Assembly: GCA_030146605.1 (NCBI GenBank)
Contig: JASLBO010000423.1
Span: forward strand, 1-11,924
From: Sphingomonas sp.
GTDB taxonomy: Bacteria; Pseudomonadota; Alphaproteobacteria; Sphingomonadales; Sphingomonadaceae
Direction: 5' to 3'
DNA: 11,924 bases
The notes beneath the pieces were generated by a model, which searched no databases, was not told the DNA's origin, and saw only the letters and a list, made by a program, of their open reading frames with translations. This document shows positions 1 to 7,672 of this stretch, in pieces; position 1 is the first letter of the stretch, and every line of letters begins with the position of its first letter. Both the position numbers and the translations under genes were made by a program.

Positions 1-1
1 G

Positions 2-874
2 GCCGCGTCGGGCGGCGGCGGGCGCGGCATGAAGGTGTGCACGTCCGAGGACCAGCTCGAGACGCTGATGCAGCAGGCCGGCAGCGAGGCGAAGGCCGCG
101 TTCGGCGACGCCACCGTCTATATCGAGAAATATCTCGGCAACCCGCGCCACATCGAATTTCAGGTATTCGGCGACGGCAACGGCAACGCGATCCATCTGG
201 GCGAGCGCGACTGCTCGCTCCAGCGCCGTCACCAGAAGGTCCTGGAGGAGGCCCCCTCCCCCGTGCTCGGCCAGGCCGATCGCGAGCGGATCGGCGGAGT
301 CTGCGCCAAGGCGATGGCCGATATGGGCTATCGCGGTGCGGGGACGATCGAGTTCCTTTGGGAAAATGGCGAGTTCTACTTCATCGAGATGAACACCCGG
401 CTGCAGGTCGAGCATCCGGTGACCGAGATGATCACCGGGCTCGATCTGGTCCGCGAGCAGATCCGCGTCGCCGAAGGGCATGGCCTGTCGTGCGAGCAGC
501 ACCAGATCAACTTTCACGGTCATGCCATCGAATGCCGGATCAACGCCGAGGATCCGCGCACCTTTGCCCCCTCGCCGGGCATTGTGAAGCAGTTCCACGC
601 GCCGGGCGGGATGCACGTCCGGGTCGACAGCGGGCTCTATACCGGCTATAAGGTGCCACCTTATTACGACAGCATGATCGCCAAGCTGATCGTCTATGGC
701 TCGACTCGCGAACGCTGCCTGATGCGGCTCAAGCGCGCGCTCGAAGAGTTCGTGATCGAGGGGATGAAGACCACGATACCCTTGCACCAAGCCTTGCTCG
801 ACGACCCCCAATTCCAGGCGGGCGAATATACGATCAAGTGGCTCGAAGAATGGCTGGCGAAGCAGGACGCGTGA
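2..874 (+). CDS. accC: Biotin carboxylase subunit of acetyl-CoA carboxylase (5'-truncated by window edge)
   Basis: Biotin carboxylase uses ATP and bicarbonate to carboxylate biotin on its carrier protein, the first step of fatty-acid synthesis, in the cytoplasm. The reading frame is open from base 2, so the 290 residues seen are the C-terminal two thirds of a protein of about 450. The fragment opens on the glycine-rich ATP-grasp loop ([10 protein letters not shown], residues 1-10). It then shows [15 protein letters not shown], the catalytic stretch [14 protein letters not shown] and the C-terminal YYDSMIAKL motif, all typical of AccC. An internal ATG at 29 is not the start, because the ATP loop begins before it. 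The stop overlaps the GTG of the next gene (GTGA, 871-874), so translation is probably coupled. AccB is usually encoded just upstream, outside the window. Other biotin-dependent carboxylases (propionyl- or methylcrotonyl-CoA) share this domain but carry long extra C-terminal regions, absent here. Confidence 0.95.
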   Translation, partial: AASGGGGRGMKVCTSEDQLETLMQQAGSEAKAAFGDATVYIEKYLGNPRHIEFQVFGDGNGNAIHLGERDCSLQRRHQKVLEEAPSPVLGQADRERIGGVCAKAMADMGYRGAGTIEFLWENGEFYFIEMNTRLQVEHPVTEMITGLDLVREQIRVAEGHGLSCEQHQINFHGHAIECRINAEDPRTFAPSPGIVKQFHAPGGMHVRVDSGLYTGYKVPPYYDSMIAKLIVYGSTRERCLMRLKRALEEFVIEGMKTTIPLHQALLDDPQFQAGEYTIKWLEEWLAKQDA

Positions 875-1209
875 AGGCCAGGATCTACCACAACCCGCGC
901 TGCTCGAAGTCGCGTGAGGCACTGGCGATCCTGAACGACTCGCCCGGCGTGGAAGTCGAGATCATCGACTATCTCCAGACTCCGCCATCGCGCGAGGAAC
1001 TGGCGCATCTCTACGCTCGCGCCGGGATGACCGCGCGCGAAGGGCTGCGCAGCGCCGAAAGCGCCGCCAGACCGCTCAAGGGCGCCGATGACGGCGCGAT
1101 CCTCGACGCGATGGCCGCCAATCCGATCCTGATCGAGCGCCCGCTGGTCGAAACCGGGAGCGGCGTCCGCCTCGGCCGCCCACCCGAGAAGGTGCGCGAA
1201 ATCCTGTGA
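871..1209 (+). CDS. arsC: ArsC-family arsenate reductase (glutaredoxin type) or related thiol reductase
   Basis: A 112-residue thioredoxin-fold protein of the ArsC/Spx/YffB superfamily. Classical members reduce arsenate to arsenite with glutathione and glutaredoxin in the cytoplasm. The N-terminus has the strand-loop [10 protein letters not shown] with the nucleophilic Cys11. Three arginines lie where the R773-plasmid ArsC has its oxyanion-binding arginines: Arg60 (in EGLRS), Arg90 (NPILIERP) and Arg103 (RPPEKV). The start is GTG at 871, overlapping the accC stop by four bases. An earlier GTG at 838 would only add residues read from inside accC, in front of the first beta strand. No other ars gene is nearby, so a housekeeping redox role is possible. 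The family call is firm; the substrate is inferred. Confidence 0.85.
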   Translation: MKARIYHNPRCSKSREALAILNDSPGVEVEIIDYLQTPPSREELAHLYARAGMTAREGLRSAESAARPLKGADDGAILDAMAANPILIERPLVETGSGVRLGRPPEKVREIL

Positions 1210-2669
1210 ACGCGGCCCACGGCAAGGTCGTCCGTCCGGGCCATAATGCGTGGCGCGTCGAGCATGCCGACCGCGTGTCGGTGGTGGTCGATGCCGAGGA
1301 TTATTTCCGCGCCGCGCGCGACGCGATGCTGCTGGCCAAGCGCCAGATCCTGCTGATCGGCTGGGACTTCGACGCGCGGATCAGGCTGGCCGAGCGGTCG
1401 GACGATGCACCCGACGCACCCGAACAGGTCGGACCGTTCATCACCTGGCTGGCAAAGCGCACACCCGCGCTGGAAATCTATCTGCTGCGCTGGGACGTCG
1501 GCGCGCTGAAGACCTATCTGCGCCCCAAGACGCTCGGCAGCATCGTCCGCTGGACGCTGCATCCGCGCATTCATCCGAAGCTCGACAGCAAGCATCCGCC
1601 GGGGGCCTCGCACCATCAGAAGATCGTGGTGATCGACGATTGCCTGGCGTTCTGCGGCGGGATCGACATGACCGACCGGCGCTGGGACACGCGTGGCCAC
1701 AGCGATGACGAGCCCCGCCGGGTCGGTCCGGGCGGCGCCCCCTATATGCCGTGGCACGACGCCACGACCGCACTGCAGGGCCCCGTGGCGCGCGCGCTTG
1801 GCGAATTGTGCCGCGAGCGTTGGGAGCTCGCCGGCGGCAAGCCGATCGCCCCGCCGCCCGCGCGCGACGGCTGCTGGCCCGAAATCCTGACCCCGCATTT
1901 CATCGATGTGCCCGCGGCGATCTCGCGCACCCAGCCCGAGATGAAAGGGATCGAAGCCGTCCACGAGATCGAGCGGCTCTATCTCGATCTGATCGCCCGC
2001 GCCGAGCGGACGATCTATGCCGAGAGCCAGTATTTCGCATCGCGCCGGATCGCCGAGGCGATCGCGCGGCGGCTCGACGAAACCGACGGCCCCGAGATCG
2101 TCATCGTCAATCCGCTGGCTGCCGATGGCTGGCTCGAGCAGGTCGCGATGGACACGGCGCGGGCCCGCCTGGTCGAGGCCCTGCGCAAGCGCGACAGGCA
2201 GGGGCGGCTGCGACTCTATCACCCGGTCACCACCGCGGGCGCGCCGATCTACGTCCATGCCAAGGTGCTGGTGATCGACGACAGGGTGCTGCGGGTCGGC
2301 TCGTCCAACTTCAACAACCGCTCGCTGCGGCTCGACACCGAGTGCGACGTGACCATCGAGGCAGGGCCGACCGAGGAGGCGAACCGCGGCCATATCGTTT
2401 CGATCCGCAACGGCCTGCTGGCGGAGCATCTAGGCTGCACGCCCGAGGAGGTCGCAGAAGCGATCGAGAGCGAGTCGCTGATCGCCGCAATCGAGCGGCT
2501 GCGGCAGCGCGGCGGCAAAACGCTGCAACCGTACCAAGTGCCGGATATCGAAGGCGTAACCGCCTGGCTCGCGGATCACGAGGTGCTCGATCCCGAGAAC
2601 CCCGAGGATCTGTTTGAGCCGATCGCCAGCGGCGGGCTGTTCCGGCGGCTGCACCAGCCGAAGGGGTGA
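1206..2669 (+). CDS. Phospholipase D-family protein with two HKD motifs
   Basis: A 487-residue PLD-superfamily enzyme, expected to cleave or transfer phosphodiester head groups on phospholipids. Both halves of the pseudo-dimeric active site are intact: HQKIVVID (His137, Lys139, Asp144) followed by a Gly-Gly, and HAKVLVID (His351, Lys353, Asp358) followed by GSSNFNNRS. An AESQYF segment precedes the second motif, comparable to the IENQYF segment of PLD1/PLD2-type enzymes. I see no signal peptide and no N-terminal membrane helices, which argues against a classical cardiolipin synthase (ClsA). A C-terminal tail of about 100 residues follows the second motif. The start is GTG at 1206, inside the stop of arsC (GTGA), so translation is probably coupled; the nearest Shine-Dalgarno-like AAGG (1189-1192) is far. 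The family is certain; phospholipase versus phosphatidyltransferase activity cannot be decided here. Confidence 0.9.
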   Translation: MNAAHGKVVRPGHNAWRVEHADRVSVVVDAEDYFRAARDAMLLAKRQILLIGWDFDARIRLAERSDDAPDAPEQVGPFITWLAKRTPALEIYLLRWDVGALKTYLRPKTLGSIVRWTLHPRIHPKLDSKHPPGASHHQKIVVIDDCLAFCGGIDMTDRRWDTRGHSDDEPRRVGPGGAPYMPWHDATTALQGPVARALGELCRERWELAGGKPIAPPPARDGCWPEILTPHFIDVPAAISRTQPEMKGIEAVHEIERLYLDLIARAERTIYAESQYFASRRIAEAIARRLDETDGPEIVIVNPLAADGWLEQVAMDTARARLVEALRKRDRQGRLRLYHPVTTAGAPIYVHAKVLVIDDRVLRVGSSNFNNRSLRLDTECDVTIEAGPTEEANRGHIVSIRNGLLAEHLGCTPEEVAEAIESESLIAAIERLRQRGGKTLQPYQVPDIEGVTAWLADHEVLDPENPEDLFEPIASGGLFRRLHQPKG

Positions 2670-2752
2670 ACCCCGGCCTTCGTCCCAGGCGCCGCGCTGA
2701 TCACGACCGACCGCCCGAAAATGGAACGCGCGCGGCTGGGACCTAATTTAAA

Positions 2753-2763
2753 TATAATTGACA
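2753..2763 (+). promoter_or_regulatory. AT-rich promoter elements upstream of the exported Ala/Pro-rich protein
   Basis: Bases 2741-2770 form an AT-rich island in a GC-rich neighbourhood. It holds a perfect TATAAT (2753-2758) overlapping a perfect TTGACA (2758-2763). If TATAAT is the -10 box, no good -35 box lies 17 bases upstream. If TTGACA is the -35 box, the best -10 (around 2781-2789, CCTTCTTAA) is weak. A promoter for the gene at 2810 is very likely here, but which hexamer is used cannot be told from sequence. Confidence 0.5.
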
Positions 2764-2776
2764 AGAATGTACTTGT
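2761..2776. promoter_or_regulatory. Inverted repeat ACAAG-N6-CTTGT, possible operator
   Basis: A 16-base dyad with perfect 5-base arms (ACAAG 2761-2765, CTTGT 2772-2776). It starts within the TTGACA hexamer and ends 33 bases before the ATG at 2810. Its place over the promoter suits a repressor or activator site. I do not recognise the regulator, and a short dyad can occur by chance. Confidence 0.35.
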
Positions 2777-2809
2777 GGGGCCTTCTTAAGATCTCAATGG
2801 GGGGATTCC

Positions 2810-3493
2810 ATGAAAACTGCATTATTCGCGCTTTCGGGCGCGGTTCTCGTTTGCGCGCCTGCAGCATATGCGCAGACGACCGCTTCGGCTGCACCTGCCA
2901 CCGCGCCGACATCCGCGCCTGCACTCGCACCAGTATTCGCTCCGACAATCGCACCGGTAGTAGTTGGTGCCGGCGATAGTGCTGTGCTGCGCGTCGGCAC
3001 CAAGGTTCCACTCAAGCTTTCCGAGGAACTGACCACCAAGGGCAAGAAGCTTCGGGTGGGCCAGCGTTTCCGGCTGGAAGTTGCGGAGGCGGTTATCGTC
3101 AATGATCAGGTCGTCATCCCCGTCGGCGCTCCGGCCACGGGCGAAGTCACCGAAGTTCGCAACAAGGGGATGTGGGGCAAATCCGGCCACCTCACCGCTC
3201 AGGTGCTCTACGCGACCGTCAACGGCCGTCAGATCAAGCTCAACGGCACCTTCGACGACAAGGGAACCGCAGGCGGGGTCGGTGCGGCGGCAGTATCGGC
3301 AGTCATCTTTCTGCCGGCGGGCTTTTTCATGACCGGGACAAGCGCGCGCGTTCCTGTCGGCGCCCCGGTGACTGCGTTCGTGGGCGAGGACGTGCCTTTG
3401 ACCTTCGCGCCCGTCACCCCGAACCCGATGGTGGTGGCACCGGCGGTCCCCGCGCCGACCGAGCAGGCTGCGGCTGCGCCCGGCGTGAATTGA
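2810..3493 (+). CDS. Exported Ala/Pro-rich protein of unknown function
   Basis: I do not recognise a named family. The 227-residue product has a clear Sec signal peptide: Lys2, a hydrophobic core, and probable cleavage after AYA at residue 21. A low-complexity Ala/Pro linker (about residues 23-52) follows. From about residue 57 to 195 there is a beta-rich domain with repeated patterns such as LRVGTKVPL, VVIPVGAPATGEV and VPVGAPVTAFVGEDVPL. A short Gly/Ala-rich hydrophobic stretch containing VSAVIFLPAGFF sits near residues 160-175. The C-terminus is again Ala/Pro-rich. It is likely periplasmic or loosely attached to the outer membrane or wall. The ATG at 2810 has a GGGGGG run (2799-2804) at good spacing. 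The gene appears monocistronic, with its own promoter region and a strong hairpin after the stop. The function is unknown; the repeated short beta motifs suggest a structural or binding role rather than catalysis. Confidence 0.75.
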   Translation: MKTALFALSGAVLVCAPAAYAQTTASAAPATAPTSAPALAPVFAPTIAPVVVGAGDSAVLRVGTKVPLKLSEELTTKGKKLRVGQRFRLEVAEAVIVNDQVVIPVGAPATGEVTEVRNKGMWGKSGHLTAQVLYATVNGRQIKLNGTFDDKGTAGGVGAAAVSAVIFLPAGFFMTGTSARVPVGAPVTAFVGEDVPLTFAPVTPNPMVVAPAVPAPTEQAAAAPGVN

Positions 3494-3497
3494 TGGC

Positions 3498-3530
3498 ACG
3501 AGGCGAGCGGTTAAAACCGCTCGTCCTCGT
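3498..3530 (+). terminator. Strong hairpin after the exported-protein gene (terminator-like, no U-tract)
   Basis: ACGAGG (3498-3503) pairs with CCTCGT (3525-3530), and CGAGCGG (3504-3510) pairs with CCGCTCG (3517-3523). One base (T3524) bulges and the loop is TTAAAA. This gives 13 pairs starting four bases after the TGA at 3491-3493. The downstream sequence CGCAAACG has no run of T, so a factor-independent terminator is doubtful. It may instead stabilise the 3' end of the mRNA or mark a Rho-dependent end. Confidence 0.55.
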
Positions 3531-3585
3531 CGCAAACGGAACCGGCCTCACAACTTCACCTCCGCACGGGGTGACGAAGCCTCGC

Positions 3586-3600
3586 GCCCTCGCTAAGGGC
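3586..3600 (+). promoter_or_regulatory. Small hairpin containing the purL Shine-Dalgarno
   Basis: GCCCT (3586-3590) pairs with AGGGC (3596-3600) across the loop CGCTA. The best ribosome-binding sequence for purL, AAGGG at 3595-3599, lies in the 3' arm, eight bases before the ATG at 3608. The stem is only five pairs, so it would dampen rather than block initiation. No purine riboswitch or PurR-type box is evident in 3531-3607. Confidence 0.35.
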
Positions 3601-3607
3601 TCGGCAC

Positions 3608-5827
3608 ATGACTCAGATCACGCCCGAGATCGTCGCCGAGCACGGCCTGTCCCCCGAGGAATATGCGCGCGTCCTGCACGCGATGGGGCGCGAGCCCAAT
3701 CTGACCGAACTCGGCATCTTCAGCGTGATGTGGTCCGAACATTGCAGCTACAAATCCTCGCGCATCCACCTGAAGAAGCTGCCGACCACCGGCCCGCAAG
3801 TGATCTGCGGCCCCGGCGAGAATGCCGGCGTAGTCGATATCGGTGACGGCCAGGCGGCGATCTTCAAGATGGAGAGCCACAACCATCCGTCGTACATCGA
3901 GCCCTATCAGGGCGCCGCGACCGGCGTCGGCGGCATCCTCCGCGACGTGTTCACGATGGGCGCGCGGCCCGTGGCCAACATGAATGCGCTGCGCTTCGGC
4001 CGGCCCGATCATCCCAGGATGCGCCATCTGATCGCCGGCGTGGTCCACGGCATCGGCGGCTATGGCAATTGCGTCGGCGTGCCGACCGTGGGCGGCGAGG
4101 TGAACTTCCACCCGGCCTATGACGGTAACATCCTCGTCAACGCGATGACGGTCGGCGTCGCCGATCAGGACAAGATCTTCTATTCGGCCGCGTCGGGGAT
4201 CGGCAATTCGATCGTCTATGTCGGCTCCAAGACTGGCCGCGACGGCATCCACGGCGCGACGATGGCCTCGGCCGATTTCGGCGAGGATCCGCACGAGAAG
4301 CGCCCCACCGTCCAGGTCGGCGATCCGTTTACCGAGAAATTGTTGATCGAAGCGTGCCTCGAGCTGATGGCGAGCGACGCGATCGTCGCGATCCAGGACA
4401 TGGGCGCCGCAGGCCTCACTTCCTCCTCGGTGGAGATGGCGAGCAAGGGCGGCGTCGGCATCGAGCTGGTGATGGACGACGTGCCGCAGCGCGAAACCGG
4501 CATGACGCCGTATGAGATGATGCTGAGCGAGAGCCAGGAGCGGATGCTCATGGTGCTCAAGCCCGGGCGCGAGGATTTCGCCGAGGCGATCTTCCGCAAA
4601 TGGGAGCTCGACTTTGCGGTGATCGGCCATGTCACCGACACCGGCCGGATGGTGCTCAAATGGCAGGGCGAGGTGGTCGCCGACATCCCGCTCGCACCGC
4701 TTGCCGACGATGCGCCGCTCTACGATCGCCCGCACGTGCCCACGCCCAAGCGCGCGCCGCTGACCGATGTGCCCGAGAGCAAAGACCCCGCCGCGGACCT
4801 CGTCAAGCTGATGGGCTCGCCTGACATCGCCAGCCGCCGCTGGATCTGGGAGCAGTACGACCACATGGTCGGTGCCGACACCGTCCAGCGCCCGGGCGGC
4901 GACGCCGCGGTGGTGCGCGTCCACGGCACGCAAAAGGGGCTCGCGATCACCACCGATTGCACCCCGCGTTATTGCTTCGCCGATCCGGTCGAAGGCGGCA
5001 GGCAGGCGGTTGCCGAGGCATGGCGCAATTTAACGTCGGTCGGCGCCAACCCGCTCGCGATCACTAACTGTCTCAACTTCGCCAACCCGCAGCGCCCCGA
5101 GATCATGGGCCAGATCGTCGGCTGCCTCGAAGGCATGGCGGAAGCGTGCATCGCGCTCGACTTCCCGATCGTCTCGGGCAATGTCAGCCTTTATAACGAG
5201 AGCAAGGCCACCGGCGGCGGCTCGGCGATTCTTCCCACCCCGGCGATCGGCGGATTGGGGCTGCTGGCCGACTATTCCACGAGCTGCACGATCGCCTTCA
5301 AGGGCGTGGGCGACACCGTGCTGGCGATCGGCGAGCGCGGCGGCGATCTCGGCCAGTCGATCTGGCTGCGCGAAATCCACGGCCGCGAGGACGGCCCTCC
5401 GCCCCCGGTCGATCTCGCCGCCGAGCGCCGCACCGGCGACTTCATCCGCGAACAGATCGCCAGGGGCGCTATCACCGCGTGCCACGATGTCTCCGACGGC
5501 GGTCTCGCGGTGACGCTGGCCGAGATGGCGCTCGCCTCGAACATCGGCGTGCTGGTCACCGAGCCCCAACCCTTCGGCATCGCCGGATCCTTGTTCGGCG
5601 AGGATCAGGGGCTTTATGTGGTCACCGTCTGCGATTCGTGCCTCGCCGACTTCATGGTTGCCGCGCACAAGGCCGATGTCCCCGCCGATCCGCTTGGCCG
5701 CACGATCAAGGAGCGGATGATCTTCGAGCTCGACGAAGGCGACTGGACGGTATCGCTCGCGGACCTGCGCGCGGCGCACGAAGGATTCTTCCCGGCGCTG
5801 ATGGGGGCGGACGCGGCGCTCGCCTGA
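3608..5827 (+). CDS. purL: Phosphoribosylformylglycinamidine (FGAM) synthase subunit PurL
   Basis: PurL catalyses the ATP-dependent conversion of FGAR to FGAM, the fourth step of de novo purine synthesis, using ammonia from the glutaminase PurQ in a complex bridged by PurS. At 739 residues this is the small-type PurL (the Bacillus protein is about 740), not the roughly 1300-residue fused enzyme, so separate purS and purQ genes are expected elsewhere. Diagnostic motifs in order: [11 protein letters not shown] (42-52), ESHNHPS (89-95), [20 protein letters not shown] (102-121), [16 protein letters not shown] at the start of the second half, [20 protein letters not shown] and GSLFGEDQG. Both halves of the internally duplicated AIRS-like fold are complete. 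The ATG at 3608 fits the family N-terminus. A small AGTCCG/CGGACT hairpin follows the stop. Confidence 0.98.
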   Translation: MTQITPEIVAEHGLSPEEYARVLHAMGREPNLTELGIFSVMWSEHCSYKSSRIHLKKLPTTGPQVICGPGENAGVVDIGDGQAAIFKMESHNHPSYIEPYQGAATGVGGILRDVFTMGARPVANMNALRFGRPDHPRMRHLIAGVVHGIGGYGNCVGVPTVGGEVNFHPAYDGNILVNAMTVGVADQDKIFYSAASGIGNSIVYVGSKTGRDGIHGATMASADFGEDPHEKRPTVQVGDPFTEKLLIEACLELMASDAIVAIQDMGAAGLTSSSVEMASKGGVGIELVMDDVPQRETGMTPYEMMLSESQERMLMVLKPGREDFAEAIFRKWELDFAVIGHVTDTGRMVLKWQGEVVADIPLAPLADDAPLYDRPHVPTPKRAPLTDVPESKDPAADLVKLMGSPDIASRRWIWEQYDHMVGADTVQRPGGDAAVVRVHGTQKGLAITTDCTPRYCFADPVEGGRQAVAEAWRNLTSVGANPLAITNCLNFANPQRPEIMGQIVGCLEGMAEACIALDFPIVSGNVSLYNESKATGGGSAILPTPAIGGLGLLADYSTSCTIAFKGVGDTVLAIGERGGDLGQSIWLREIHGREDGPPPPVDLAAERRTGDFIREQIARGAITACHDVSDGGLAVTLAEMALASNIGVLVTEPQPFGIAGSLFGEDQGLYVVTVCDSCLADFMVAAHKADVPADPLGRTIKERMIFELDEGDWTVSLADLRAAHEGFFPALMGADAALA

Positions 5828-5846
5828 GTCCGCGGCGATACGGACT
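5827..5846 (+). other. Short hairpin at the purL 3' end
   Basis: AGTCCG (5827-5832) pairs with CGGACT (5841-5846) around the loop CGGCGATA, beginning on the last base of the purL stop. No T-run follows, so it is at best a weak pause or RNA-end structure, and read-through into the next gene is plausible. Confidence 0.3.
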
Positions 5847-5896
5847 GGACTCGCAATCTTTCCCTCGGCCACAAAGGCGTCGGGGGAGGATTTGCC

Positions 5897-6523
5897 ATGC
5901 TCGCGCAAGTCAAAGAATTCAGCGAAGTCGGGAAGAATGCATTTTCTCTACTCCGCGACGCATTGCTTTTCTTGTTGCTGCTGCTGCTCGTCGGGTGCCC
6001 GGGCTATGTCAACAAGCGCTTGTCCGATGCCGGGATCAACAAGGTCGAGGGGTTCGGCGTCAGCTGGGAGCGGCTGGAGGTTGCGCAGCAAAAGTCCGTC
6101 TCTGCGATCAACGATGTCGAGCAATTGCGGCGATCGAACGCTGAACTGATCCGGGGGATCGACAAGCTGGGCAAGGAGCATCCGGAACTGGCGCCGATCC
6201 GCGCCGCGCTCGTCGAAGCTGGGGCAAAGCTGGATGAAACCACGCGCAGCGTTACGTCGGCGGCATCGGATCAGCAGAAGATCCTGACTGCCAACGCGCC
6301 TGCGGCCCACATACTCTCCGGCTGGGTGGCCGGCAATTTCCTGCGCGGCCGACTGGCGCCGGACGAGCGAGTGACCGTCGTGCAGCCGCGTCCGCTCAAT
6401 GTGCGCACCAGGCCAGGTACCGAGTTCCCGACCCTCGGCGTCCTTCCCCCCGGCACGCAAGTGCGTATAGTCGAACTCTCGTCACAGCCCCGGGGCTGGG
6501 CGAGAGTCACCACGGAGCCTTGA
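5897..6523 (+). CDS. Membrane-anchored coiled-coil protein with C-terminal bacterial SH3 (SH3b) domain
   Basis: A 208-residue protein with three parts. Residues 1-22 are amphipathic and charged. Residues 23-34 are strongly hydrophobic, with six consecutive leucines ending in VGC. Residues about 45-130 are charged, heptad-like and probably helical. Residues about 159-208 match SH3b (PRPLNVRTRPG, then GVLPPGTQVRIVE, then GWARV). SH3b domains in exported proteins commonly bind cell-wall peptides. LVGC (31-34) fits a lipobox, but the 22-residue lead is long for a lipoprotein, so a single N-terminal anchor is the alternative. The domain stops right after GWARV, a little short of a usual SH3b end. 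The start ATG has an excellent GGGGGAGGA (5882-5890). The next gene begins one base after the stop. Its position after purL may allow read-through, but function with purines is not implied. Confidence 0.75.
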   Translation: MLAQVKEFSEVGKNAFSLLRDALLFLLLLLLVGCPGYVNKRLSDAGINKVEGFGVSWERLEVAQQKSVSAINDVEQLRRSNAELIRGIDKLGKEHPELAPIRAALVEAGAKLDETTRSVTSAASDQQKILTANAPAAHILSGWVAGNFLRGRLAPDERVTVVQPRPLNVRTRPGTEFPTLGVLPPGTQVRIVELSSQPRGWARVTTEP

Positions 6524-6524
6524 G

Positions 6525-6950
6525 ATGACCGCTGGCTATTCAGGGACCTCGCTCGCAGACAAGCTCGGGCTCAAGCGCGGCATGCGCTGCTGGTTCCACA
6601 ACATGCCCGACAGCGTCCGCGCGACGATCGACCCCGGCCGCGCGGAGGTCGACGAACAGGCCACCGCCTCGGACGGGCTCCAATGCGCGCACCTCTTCGT
6701 CACCGAACGCCGCAAGCTCGAACGCGAGCTCGCCGCGCTGCGTCCGCTGATGGCGAGCAACGGCTTCATCTGGGTCTCGTGGCCCAAAAATGCGGCCAAT
6801 GTCGAGACTGACGTTACGGAAGACGTGGTCCGCGAAGTCGCGCTGCCGACCGGATTGGTAGACATAAAGGTATGCGCCCTCGACGAGACCTGGTCGGGGC
6901 TCAAGCTCGTGATACGAAAGGATAACCGCGACCCTCCGGGAAACAGCTGA
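6525..6950 (+). CDS. DUF3052-family protein
   Basis: A 141-residue soluble protein matching the DUF3052 family as I remember it. It has the N-terminal GYSGTSLADKLGLKRGMR (4-21), a central HLFVTERRKLERELAALRP, WVSWPK (83-88), TEDVVREVAL (98-107) and GLVDIKVCALDETWSGLKLV near the C-terminus. The family is widespread in bacteria and has no established function. No catalytic motif, signal peptide or membrane segment is visible. The ATG lies one base after the stop of the SH3b gene (TGA-G-ATG), so the two are almost certainly translated from one message. The Shine-Dalgarno would be the GGAG/TTGAG region at 6515-6524, inside the end of the preceding gene. Confidence 0.85.
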   Translation: MTAGYSGTSLADKLGLKRGMRCWFHNMPDSVRATIDPGRAEVDEQATASDGLQCAHLFVTERRKLERELAALRPLMASNGFIWVSWPKNAANVETDVTEDVVREVALPTGLVDIKVCALDETWSGLKLVIRKDNRDPPGNS

Positions 6951-6987
6951 CTGGCTTTTTGCCGGTGAATTGTGCACCAATTGGTCC

Positions 6988-7662
6988 ATGCCCGATCGCG
7001 AGGCGCTGCCGTGGCAGCCATATCCCGAACTGACCGATGCCGAGCGAGTCGCGCGCGCGCGCGCGTTTAGCCAAACCATGCAGTCGCGCCGCAGCTGCCG
7101 CGCGTTCAGTGAAGAGCCGGTGCCACGCGAAGTGATCGAGGCGGCACTCGCCGCAGCGGGCTCGGCTCCCAACGGCGCCAACCGCCAGCCCTGGCATTTC
7201 TGCGTGGTCTCCTCTCCCGAGGCCAAATGCGCGATACGCATCGCCGCCGAGGAAGAGGAACGCGCATTCTACGACGGTCGTGCCGGCAGCGAATGGCTCG
7301 AGGCGCTGGTTCCGCTCGGCACCGGCGCCGACAAGCCGTATCTCGAAACCGCGGCCTGGCTGATCGTCGTCTTTGCCCAGCGCCGCGGCGGCACCGATCC
7401 CGATAATCTCAGGCAGAATTACTATGTGACCGAGAGCGTCGGCATCGCCTGTGGATTGCTGCTCGCCACGCTGCACCAGGCGGGGGTCGCGACGCTCGTC
7501 CACACGCCCAATCCGATGCGGTTCCTCAATCGCGTCTGCCGCCGCCCCGAGAATGAGAAGCCGCTGATGGTCATCGTCGCGGGACACCCCGGCAAGGACG
7601 CCACGATCCCGGCGCATGCCATCGAGAAGAAGTCGCTGGAGCAGATTGCCAGCTGGTTGTAG
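6988..7662 (+). CDS. Nitroreductase-superfamily flavoprotein, iodotyrosine deiodinase-like
   Basis: A 224-residue FMN-dependent oxidoreductase. The FMN-phosphate-binding signature RRSCRAF (34-40) is followed by APNGANRQPWHF (60-71), YYVTESVGIACGLLLATL and NEKPLMVIVAGHP, a combination close to the iodotyrosine deiodinase (IYD) branch rather than NfsA/NfsB-type nitroreductases. Glu91, Tyr95 and Lys116 have the same spacing (4 and 21) as the Glu157/Tyr161/Lys182 lid triad that grips the halotyrosine zwitterion in human IYD, as I recall that numbering. Reductive dehalogenation of halotyrosines or a similar aromatic amino acid is therefore a reasonable hypothesis, not proven. I chose ATG 6988; an in-frame TTG at 6970 would add six residues, and neither has a clear Shine-Dalgarno. 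The gene follows DUF3052 by 37 bases and precedes the DUF418 gene by 10. Confidence 0.85.
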   Translation: MPDREALPWQPYPELTDAERVARARAFSQTMQSRRSCRAFSEEPVPREVIEAALAAAGSAPNGANRQPWHFCVVSSPEAKCAIRIAAEEEERAFYDGRAGSEWLEALVPLGTGADKPYLETAAWLIVVFAQRRGGTDPDNLRQNYYVTESVGIACGLLLATLHQAGVATLVHTPNPMRFLNRVCRRPENEKPLMVIVAGHPGKDATIPAHAIEKKSLEQIASWL

Positions 7663-7672
7663 CGCTCGCCGC

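Noticed and set aside
1011..2429. 472-codon open frame on the minus strand opposite the PLD gene
   Set aside because: It is a mirror of GC-rich codon usage in a convincing HKD-motif protein. Its translation is rich in Arg, Asp and His with no recognisable domain and no ribosome-binding site.
3593..4933. 446-codon open frame on the minus strand opposite purL
   Set aside because: PurL is certain on the plus strand. The antisense product is a His/Asp/Ala-rich artefact of third-position GC bias.
6953..6966. CTGGC-TTTTT-GCCGG as a terminator after the DUF3052 gene
   Set aside because: The T-run is in the loop, not after the stem, and the stem is five pairs including a G-U. It does not look like a functional terminator.
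6968..6984. AATTG-N5-CAATT dyad and CCAATTGG palindrome before the flavoprotein gene as an operator
   Set aside because: The arms are very short, no promoter elements lie next to them, and the gene appears to be inside an operon.
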